In this document: piece by piece, positions 1 to 5,288 of the stretch
How positions within the stretch are numbered: the stretch's first letter is position 1
Layout of the letters: each line of letters starts with the position of its first letter
Assembly: GCA_016198885.1 (NCBI GenBank)
Contig: JACQHV010000256.1
Location: 1 to 8,743 of the forward strand
Origin: Gammaproteobacteria bacterium
Lineage (GTDB): Bacteria; Pseudomonadota; Gammaproteobacteria; Eutrophobiales; Eutrophobiaceae
Direction of reading: 5' to 3'
DNA: 8,743 nucleotides
Made by a program: the position numbers and the translations under genes
The notes under the pieces: model-generated
Databases searched by the model: none
What the model saw: only the letters and a program-made list of their open reading frames with translations
Told to the model about the DNA's origin: nothing

Positions 1-635
1 CGATCCGCTGGAAAGCAGAGGACGGGGACGAGATTCATAAAGATCAGGAACTATGCATTCTTGAAGGTCCCACCCGTCCGTTACTCACCGGAGAACGGAC
101 CGCCATGAATTTTATCCAGACACTGTCCGGCACAGCGACTGTCGCGCGTGAGTACGCAAAGGCATTAAACGGGACGACTACCAAACTCCTGGATACCCGC
201 AAGACTATTCCCGGCCTGCGGGAGGCGCAAAAATACGCAGTTCGTTGTGGTGGTGGATTCAATCATAGACTTGGTTTATTCGACGGCATCCTGCTTAAGG
301 AAAACCATATTGCAGCCACGGGTTCAATAGCAGAGGCAGTACTGGCTGCACGGCAACGTTACCCTGAAAATCGCATTGAAGTGGAGGTGGAATCACTCAA
401 TCAATTGAAAGAAGCGATTACTGCCGGAGCTGAAATTATTCTCCTGGATAATTTTACACTGGATGACCTGCGCGAGGCCGTCAGGATTACCGCTGGCCGG
501 GCGCGGCTTGAGGCCTCAGGGGGATTCAGCCTTGCAGATATTCATGACGCAGCTAAAACAGGGGTAGATTATATTTCAGTTGGTGCACTTACCAAGAATG
601 TGCGAGCGATTGATCTGTCCATGCGTTTTTTATGA
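1..635 (+). CDS. nadC: Nicotinate-nucleotide pyrophosphorylase (quinolinate phosphoribosyltransferase), 3' part
   Basis: This enzyme converts quinolinate and PRPP to nicotinate mononucleotide, CO2 and PPi, the last step of de novo pyridine-ring synthesis for NAD, in the cytoplasm. The reading frame is open from the left edge (first full codon at 3), so the start lies outside the window. An internal ATG at 105 is not the start, because family sequence continues upstream of it (GPTRPLLTGERTAMNF). Visible family motifs are the TLSGTAT segment, DTRKTIPGLR, the VRCGGGFNHRLGL stretch with catalytic-site basic residues, LLKENHI, the EVEVES strand carrying an acidic active-site residue, LLDNF with a conserved Asp, and a C-terminal SVGALTKN phosphate-binding segment. 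About 210 residues are present, against roughly 280-300 for the full family. The gene ends convergently with fchA, 78 bp away, and no clear intrinsic terminator lies between them. Identity is secure; only the 5' part is missing. Confidence 0.95.
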   Translation, partial: IRWKAEDGDEIHKDQELCILEGPTRPLLTGERTAMNFIQTLSGTATVAREYAKALNGTTTKLLDTRKTIPGLREAQKYAVRCGGGFNHRLGLFDGILLKENHIAATGSIAEAVLAARQRYPENRIEVEVESLNQLKEAITAGAEIILLDNFTLDDLREAVRITAGRARLEASGGFSLADIHDAAKTGVDYISVGALTKNVRAIDLSMRFL

Positions 636-681
636 GGGGCCGGGGACCTTGGTTCGGGTGCCGGGATAATCATTGTTTCCG

Positions 682-702
682 GATCCCTGATCTCTGATCC
701 CT
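682..702. repeat. Three tandem copies of a heptamer, GATCYCT
   Basis: In the convergent nadC-fchA spacer the heptamers GATCCCT, GATCTCT and GATCCCT follow each other directly, and a fourth degenerate unit (AATCACA) may follow. The array is 21 bp long. No function is evident. It could be a simple slippage-prone repeat or the edge of a longer intergenic repeat. The rest of the 636-713 spacer has no T-tract hairpin that would serve as a terminator. Confidence 0.5.
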
Positions 703-713
703 AATCACATCCC

Positions 714-1337
714 TCAAAGCTTGCTTTTAACCAGTTGGTAAATCTCTTCTGTCAGTTTATCTGTTCCCCTGAGTATTTTATTGAGCTCTGCCAGCCGTTC
801 TTCAGCAAAGGCCTTGTCTTTGATACCACCCACATTGATATAGACATTAAGTGCAGCGCTGCGTAACGCGGCATAGGCAGCCAACACGGCGACACCAGCA
901 TCACTGATCACATTCTTGTTCCCCTTCTCTGCTACCACTTTACTGAGATCAATTGCTTCTGCACAGGCGCGGGCACAATCCAGAGGAACATCTGTCGCAG
1001 CCCGTAATGCAGCCTGTATGGCCTCGCTGCGGGCAGTCTTTTCTGCCTCGGTCTCCTTGGGCATACCATAGGCCCCCATAACCTGATCAAAGACTTCAAC
1101 ATCAGCGCGAACCATATCCGTCAGGCGTGCGCGCAATTCTTCCGCCTGTTTGAGAACGTCCTTCAGTTCATCTTCAACATTTTCATAATTTTTCTTACCG
1201 ATAGTCAGATTACATACCATACTGACCAGGGCGGAACCCATTGCTCCCATAATGGCTGCGGCGCTTCCACCTCCGGGTGTCGATGCCTTGCTGGCGAGCT
1301 CGTCCAGAAATATCTGGATGGATTTATCTTTTATCAT
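714..1337 (-). CDS. fchA: Methenyltetrahydrofolate cyclohydrolase (FTCD_C / cyclodeaminase-cyclohydrolase family)
   Basis: The 207-residue protein belongs to the formiminotransferase-cyclodeaminase C-terminal family and most resembles FchA of methylotrophs, which hydrolyses 5,10-methenyl-H4F to 10-formyl-H4F in the cytoplasm. The N-terminal signature TPGGGSAAA is at residues 20-28, followed by the helix GAMGSALVSMVCNLTIGKK. Also typical are DVEVFDQVMGAYGMPK (about 79-94), ATDVPLDCARAC (about 114-125) and NVISDAGVAVLAAYAALRSA (about 142-161). The length matches remembered FchA (about 208 residues), so it is the stand-alone enzyme and not the bifunctional animal-type fusion. An AGGGGGAG ribosome-binding sequence lies just upstream of the ATG on the minus strand (positions 1348-1341), supporting the start. 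The gene diverges from mtdA, whose product makes its substrate. In Methylorubrum the two genes are instead co-directional, as I recall. Glycine formiminotransferase-linked cyclodeaminase is the alternative, made unlikely by the mtdA neighbour. Confidence 0.92.
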   Translation of the reverse strand: MIKDKSIQIFLDELASKASTPGGGSAAAIMGAMGSALVSMVCNLTIGKKNYENVEDELKDVLKQAEELRARLTDMVRADVEVFDQVMGAYGMPKETEAEKTARSEAIQAALRAATDVPLDCARACAEAIDLSKVVAEKGNKNVISDAGVAVLAAYAALRSAALNVYINVGGIKDKAFAEERLAELNKILRGTDKLTEEIYQLVKSKL

Positions 1338-1378
1338 TATCTCCCCCTGATGAATATCAAAGTTATGCGAGTTGCTGA

Positions 1379-1384
1379 ATTATA
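1379..1384 (-). promoter_or_regulatory. Candidate -10 element for fchA
   Basis: On the minus strand this is an exact TATAAT, placed to give a transcript starting near 1372 with a leader of about 35 nt before the fchA ATG. The -35 position reads TTTAGT with a 17-bp spacer, only 3 of 6 to consensus, so the promoter may need an activator or be weak. Inferred from sequence only. Confidence 0.42.
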
Positions 1385-1398
1385 TGGCAGATTACAGT

Positions 1399-1428
1399 TT
1401 GACTAAAATGTAATGGCACATTTATAAA
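1399..1428 (+). promoter_or_regulatory. Candidate sigma70 promoter for mtdA
   Basis: TTGACT (1399-1404, 5 of 6 to consensus) is followed by TTATAA at 17 bp or TATAAA (1423-1428) at 18 bp. Transcription would begin near 1435, leaving an mtdA leader of about 130 nt that includes two palindromes. It overlaps the upstream region of the fchA promoter on the other strand, so the two directions could compete or share a regulator. Confidence 0.45.
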
Positions 1429-1496
1429 GTTGTCGCGAGTTAAGGCATGCGATAATTTAATACACTGACCGGGACAACTGGCTATCGGGCTGTTTA

Positions 1497-1522
1497 GTAG
1501 ATAATCTACCTTGGCAGGCCAA
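1497..1522. promoter_or_regulatory. Two adjacent palindromes upstream of mtdA (possible operator)
   Basis: GTAGATAATCTAC (1497-1509) is a perfect inverted repeat, GTAGAT/ATCTAC, around a single central base. One base later, TTGGCAGGCCAA (1511-1522) is a second perfect palindrome, TTGGC/GCCAA, with two central bases. They lie 47-72 bp before the mtdA ATG, downstream of the predicted promoter. That position would suit repressor binding or a structured leader. No specific regulator can be named. Confidence 0.4.
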
Positions 1523-1568
1523 CTATAAAAGAATCAATTAGTATTAAAATTACACCTGGGGAAGTGAC

Positions 1569-2426
1569 ATGAAAAAATTACTGTTTCAACTGGATACAGA
1601 TCCACATGCCGCGGTATTTGATACTGTTGTTGCCTATGATGGGGGGGCTGATCATGTCATTGGTCATGGCGGATGTACACCGGATAATGTAAGACCACTT
1701 GTTGAAGGCGCAATTTTCACCCGTGCCCCCAAAGAAAAAAAATATACCGCCCTGTTTATCGGTGGCAGTGATATGGTTGCCGGTGAGAAACTTTTTAAAG
1801 CGGTACAAAAGGTCTTTTTTGCCGATTTCCGGGTCTCTGTCATGCTGGACAGCAACGGCAGTAATACAACAGCAGCAGCCGGTGTTGCCAAACTTCTGAG
1901 CAGTGGAAAATTATCCGGGAAAAAGGCCGTAGTTCTGGCTGGAACAGGGCCGGTTGGCCGTCGCGCAGCAGTAATGCTGTCCAACGAAGGGGCTGAAGTA
2001 TCACTGACATCCCGGCAGATGGCGCGTGCGAAGCAGGCCTGCATGGACGTAAAAGAACGTTTCAAGGTTGACTTAGAACCGGTAGAGGCATCTGACAATG
2101 ATGCCCGCGGCAGGGTGATTGAAAGTGCACAGGTCGTCTTCGCGGCAGGCGCAGCAGGTGTGCTGTTACTTAATGCCCATCATTGGCAGGGTAATACCAC
2201 GATTGAAATGATGGCAGATGCCAATGCCACACCCCCGCTCGGAATTGAAGGTACAGAGATGATGGATAAAGGCAAGGAGAGAAATGGCAAGATCATCTGG
2301 GGCGCTATCGGTTTTGGCACCTTGAAACTGGCCCTGCACCGTGCCTGCATTGCAAAATTATTCGAAAGTAATAACCAGATATTTGATGCCGAAGAGATCT
2401 TTACCCTGGCAAAAACCATGGCATAG
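1569..2426 (+). CDS. mtdA: NADP-dependent methylenetetrahydromethanopterin/methylenetetrahydrofolate dehydrogenase
   Basis: MtdA oxidises methylene-H4F (and methylene-H4MPT) to the methenyl form, with NADP as coenzyme, in the cytoplasm. With FchA it replaces FolD in many methylotrophs and feeds or drains the H4F-linked C1 pool. The 285-residue protein starts MKKLLFQLDTD and carries YDGGADH (residues 23-29), FIGGSDMVAGE (about 63-73), DSNGSNTTAAAG (94-105), the nucleotide-binding VVLAGTGPVG (121-130), NATPPLGIEG (about 219-228) and a C-terminal LHRACIAKLFES. These features, especially the N-terminus and C-terminus, fit MtdA better than MtdB, as I recall the two Methylorubrum proteins. GGGGAAG at 1558-1564 ends 4 nt before the ATG. 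The gene diverges from fchA, and its stop is one base from the next ATG, suggesting a shared transcript. No H4MPT-pathway genes are in view, so the cofactor used in vivo cannot be decided here. Confidence 0.93.
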   Translation: MKKLLFQLDTDPHAAVFDTVVAYDGGADHVIGHGGCTPDNVRPLVEGAIFTRAPKEKKYTALFIGGSDMVAGEKLFKAVQKVFFADFRVSVMLDSNGSNTTAAAGVAKLLSSGKLSGKKAVVLAGTGPVGRRAAVMLSNEGAEVSLTSRQMARAKQACMDVKERFKVDLEPVEASDNDARGRVIESAQVVFAAGAAGVLLLNAHHWQGNTTIEMMADANATPPLGIEGTEMMDKGKERNGKIIWGAIGFGTLKLALHRACIAKLFESNNQIFDAEEIFTLAKTMA

Positions 2427-2427
2427 C

Positions 2428-3558
2428 ATGATCAATGCCTTCCTGATGCGTTCTGTCACCATCCTCTATGTCTTGCTGGTACTCTGGCAAATACCTGCAG
2501 CTCTTGCCCAGAGTTTTGAAGAAGGCAAAGCAGCATATCAGGCCAAAGACTATCAAAAGGCCCTGGAAATACTCAGACCACTGGCTGAACAGGGAAATTC
2601 TCAGGCGCAGGTGACCCTGGGTATTATGTATGACTACGGGCATGGCGTAACGGCAAATCCGGAAGAAGCATTTAAATGGTACCTAAAGGCAGCCGAGCAA
2701 GGCATTCCAATGGTGCAACACGATGTTGGTGTCAAATATTTTCAGGGCCAGGGAGTCAAGCAAGACTATCTTGAAGCCGCCAGATGGTGGGAACAATCTG
2801 CCAATGCCGGACTCGCCGATTCACAGTTCAATCTTGGTCTCATGTATTACCGTGGCATTGGCATTGAACAGGACTACAGGAAGGCCGCGGAACTTTTCCT
2901 GAAAGCTGCAAATCAGGAACACAGCCATGCACAATACAGTCTGGCTGTCATGCACGCGTTTGGGCAAGGCATGGATAAAAACTATGAAGAAGCACTGAAA
3001 TGGTTCAAAAAATCGGCAGCACAGGGTGTTGCACAGGCACAATTTAATCTGGGTGTCTTCTATGAGAGCGGTTACGGCCTTGAGAAAGATTTGAATACAG
3101 CCAGGGAATGGTATCAGCGTGCTGCAGATCAGGGACTGGAAGAAGCCAAGAAAAAACTGGCGGAACTAACAAGCAAGGAAAAACAGGAAATTATTTCGCG
3201 GCCCGAATCAATTTCCCATCCGGAACCGGGCGAACTACCTGACAAGCTCCCGGATATCGGAATTAAACGTGAGGATTGGGTTATCCAGCAAAATCCTGAA
3301 TTCTTTACCCTGCAATTAAGTAGTGTATTAACTGAAAAAGACATCGTAAAATTCATTAAAGAAAATAATATTGAATCAGAGGCAGCTTATATAATTGTAG
3401 TGATAAACGGCGTAACACGTTATACCGCGCTTTACGGTGTATTTGATACGTATACGGAGGCAGAAAAGGCAATCAAGCAGTTGCCGGAAAATCTGCAAAA
3501 TGGCAAACCATGGGTCAGAAATTTCGGAATATTGCAAAATTTACTCAAGAACAGTTAA
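2428..3558 (+). CDS. Secreted Sel1-repeat protein with C-terminal SPOR-like domain
   Basis: The 376-residue protein begins with a signal peptide (hydrophobic residues about 9-22, likely cleavage after PAALA at 27). About five Sel1-type repeats of roughly 36 residues follow from 58 to 245. Repeats are recognisable by AQVTLGIMYDYGHGV, QFNLGLMYYRGIGI and QFNLGVFYESGYGL, each followed by a helix of the type A..W..KAA.QG. A Lys/Glu/Pro-rich linker (about 249-280) leads to a SPOR-like domain (about 284-372) with FFTLQLSSV, a YTALYGVFDTYTEAEKAI strand-helix unit and a KPWVRNFGILQ end, as in DamX-type proteins. SPOR domains bind denuded septal glycan, so a periplasmic envelope or division-related role is inferred. 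The start at 2428 is chosen because it precisely precedes the signal peptide. A GTG at 2341 would add 29 non-signal residues inside mtdA. No clear Shine-Dalgarno is seen; with a 1-bp gap from mtdA, translational coupling is likely. The Sel1 call is firm and the SPOR call probable. Confidence 0.87.
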   Translation: MINAFLMRSVTILYVLLVLWQIPAALAQSFEEGKAAYQAKDYQKALEILRPLAEQGNSQAQVTLGIMYDYGHGVTANPEEAFKWYLKAAEQGIPMVQHDVGVKYFQGQGVKQDYLEAARWWEQSANAGLADSQFNLGLMYYRGIGIEQDYRKAAELFLKAANQEHSHAQYSLAVMHAFGQGMDKNYEEALKWFKKSAAQGVAQAQFNLGVFYESGYGLEKDLNTAREWYQRAADQGLEEAKKKLAELTSKEKQEIISRPESISHPEPGELPDKLPDIGIKREDWVIQQNPEFFTLQLSSVLTEKDIVKFIKENNIESEAAYIIVVINGVTRYTALYGVFDTYTEAEKAIKQLPENLQNGKPWVRNFGILQNLLKNS

Positions 3559-3644
3559 CCGGCTTTATGTCTTATCGCCGAATTTCATTACAATTTATAT
3601 TATTCAAGCATCCATAACTACTTGAAGACACCCGATCACCGATT

Positions 3645-4391
3645 ATGGCAAGTTTCAGAGACATCTTGACAGGATCTGGTGAGGATCTCATCAAAACTTT
3701 TTATGTTTACGTGAAGGACAAACAATTTTTCAAACAGGAAAAACTTGGAAGAATTGCAAAAGAACTCAGATTAAACACAGCACAATTAAAGTGTGCCGTT
3801 GGATTCAATCCTGATTTCAAAGAGTTAACAGAGGTTCTGCCGATTCTCGGCTATGACAATATCGATGAATTAATACAGGAAAGAAATGAACTTTTTATCA
3901 ATGATATCTATAAAAAACTGTCATTAGATAACATTCTGGCAATTTACAGTGTCGTCAAGGATGATCCCGAAAGCTTGCAGGTAATGCAGTACCTCCTGGA
4001 AAACCGGTTAAAAACAATAGAATCCAAAATTGAAGCAACGGTTAATTCCATGATAATAGAGAAATACAAGGCTGAAATGAGGGCAATATATTCAGATGGT
4101 ATTGCAGATATCGATTTTGCTGAAAAACGCCTGAATAAAATCGACAGTGGATTCCGCGCGCTTCTTAACGAAGTTGTAATCATTACTGAAAGCAGACTCA
4201 TCCCAGCAGGTGACATATTTTTCAGAAATACGGTTTTACCTGAAGAAAAAAGAAAGTTACTGAATAAAGGTCTGATTCCAGTAGAATTGGTCGAGGCCAG
4301 ACTGGAAGATGAAAATATCTCCCAACAGGAAAGAAAAATGCTTAACGACTATTTAAAATTAAACAAACCAACCGGTGCTGGCATGTCATAA
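3645..4391 (+). CDS. Hypothetical protein, first of a tandem paralogous pair
   Basis: I do not recognise this 248-residue family. The protein looks soluble and mostly helical: no signal peptide, no membrane segment, many Lys/Glu/Ile/Leu residues. It aligns without gaps to the next gene over 237 residues, with about 97 identities by hand (about 41%). The best conserved blocks are L.LN.AQL.CAVGFN (41-55), NELF..D.Y..L..DNIL.IYS (81-102), EMRAIYSDGIAD with FAEKRLNK (144-165), and a C-terminal PEEK...IS..ER.ML (199-233). It has one cysteine, Cys50, which is conserved in the paralogue. The last 11 residues are extra relative to the paralogue. The gene begins 86 bp after the Sel1-SPOR gene; a TATATT at 3596-3601 could be a -10 but lacks a good -35. 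No strong Shine-Dalgarno is visible. A true gene is very likely because the paralogy conserves protein sequence. Confidence 0.85.
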   Translation: MASFRDILTGSGEDLIKTFYVYVKDKQFFKQEKLGRIAKELRLNTAQLKCAVGFNPDFKELTEVLPILGYDNIDELIQERNELFINDIYKKLSLDNILAIYSVVKDDPESLQVMQYLLENRLKTIESKIEATVNSMIIEKYKAEMRAIYSDGIADIDFAEKRLNKIDSGFRALLNEVVIITESRLIPAGDIFFRNTVLPEEKRKLLNKGLIPVELVEARLEDENISQQERKMLNDYLKLNKPTGAGMS

Positions 4392-4394
4392 ATT

Positions 4395-5108
4395 ATGATC
4401 AGTTTTACCGAATTATTAACCGCCTCTGACGATCAACTGGTAAAGATCTTCTACAAGATCAAAGTTGATGCGAATGATGATTTTATCAAACGAATCAATA
4501 AAATTGCAGCACAACTCGGCTTGAATCATGCACAACTGGTCTGTGCAGTCGGATTTAACAAAAACATTCGTGACCTGACTGATATTATTTCCGTCCTCGG
4601 GTTCAGAGACTATAAACTCCTGTCATATCGCCAGAACGAACTCTTTACCACTGATACTTATCAGCAGCTCGCTATAGATAACATCCTCGATATCTATTCC
4701 GCACGCCTGGAAGATGTGCAGATTATGGAGTCATTACGTGAATTGCTTATGCCGCGACTCGAACATATCGAAGTTGATATCGAAAAAAACCAGGATCCGT
4801 CGCATATCATCAGTTACCGAATGGAAGTACATGCTATCTATACGTCGGGCATTGCCAACAAAAAGTTTGCAGAACAACGTCTTAACAAGAACATTGGCAA
4901 GTACCGCATGATCGCGAATGAAATCGGGGTGATTGTCGAGGCGGGTCTTTTCCCGGCGAGCAACCTGTTTTTTATGGAGACAATTTCACCTGAGGAGAAA
5001 AAAGAGTTAATTGAACAAAAACATATTTCGAATGAGATGGTCAAGAACCGTTTGCAGAACTCAAAAATTTCCAGCGAAGAAAGGGATATGCTGGAAGCAT
5101 ATATCTGA
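4395..5108 (+). CDS. Hypothetical protein, second of a tandem paralogous pair
   Basis: This 237-residue protein of unknown family is the diverged duplicate of the preceding gene, collinear with it and without indels. It shares NHAQLVCAVGFN (44-55), NELFTTDTYQQLAIDNILDIYS (81-102), AIYTSGIA..KFAEQRLNK (147-165), P-E-E-K at 199-202 and ISSEERDMLEAY (225-236). It is predicted cytoplasmic and helical, with no signal peptide or membrane segment. Residues 21-36, 71-80 and 103-118 are the most divergent and may be surface or partner-specific regions. The ATG is 3 bp after the upstream stop, so the pair is almost certainly cotranscribed and translationally coupled; a hetero-oligomer is a reasonable inference. 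After the stop, a small hairpin CCTGA/TCAGG (5131-5144) lacks an immediate T-tract. The ATG at 4395 aligns exactly with the paralogue's first residue, supporting the start of both. Confidence 0.85.
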   Translation: MISFTELLTASDDQLVKIFYKIKVDANDDFIKRINKIAAQLGLNHAQLVCAVGFNKNIRDLTDIISVLGFRDYKLLSYRQNELFTTDTYQQLAIDNILDIYSARLEDVQIMESLRELLMPRLEHIEVDIEKNQDPSHIISYRMEVHAIYTSGIANKKFAEQRLNKNIGKYRMIANEIGVIVEAGLFPASNLFFMETISPEEKKELIEQKHISNEMVKNRLQNSKISSEERDMLEAYI

Positions 5109-5279
5109 CACGTATCCACTTTGGATCCCGCCTGAACAATCAGGAAATAATCCCGCTGCTTTTTTCTGATTCTCCGTTTTATAAACAGTCACAAATCATT
5201 ATTCTTCATGCAGTCCAGAGATGGATTTCATTCCCGGAAAATTTTAATGACAACAACAATATATAAAAATAATCTGTTC

Positions 5280-5286
5280 GAGGAAG
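5280..5286 (+). promoter_or_regulatory. Ribosome-binding site deciding the TonB receptor start
   Basis: GAGGAAG sits just before the ATG at 5289. Upstream in-frame ATGs (5208, 5247) lack a comparable site and would place a polar extension ahead of the signal peptide. This supports a start at 5289. The AGGA-to-ATG spacing is short (4 nt). Confidence 0.6.
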
Positions 5287-5288
5287 AA

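Noticed and set aside
2341..2427. GTG start giving the Sel1-SPOR protein 29 extra N-terminal residues
   Set aside because: It lies inside mtdA, has no ribosome-binding site, and would bury the signal peptide that begins at 2428.
3560..3580. CGGC/GCCG pairing after the Sel1-SPOR gene as a terminator
   Set aside because: Four base pairs, a long loop and no T-tract.
5131..5144. Hairpin CCTGA-ACAA-TCAGG after the second paralogue as a terminator
   Set aside because: The stem is only 5 bp and the T-run comes about 16 bases later, so intrinsic termination is not supported.
5208..5288. Upstream ATGs (5208, 5247) as the TonB receptor start
   Set aside because: The added residues are polar and precede a complete signal peptide; the best Shine-Dalgarno serves 5289.
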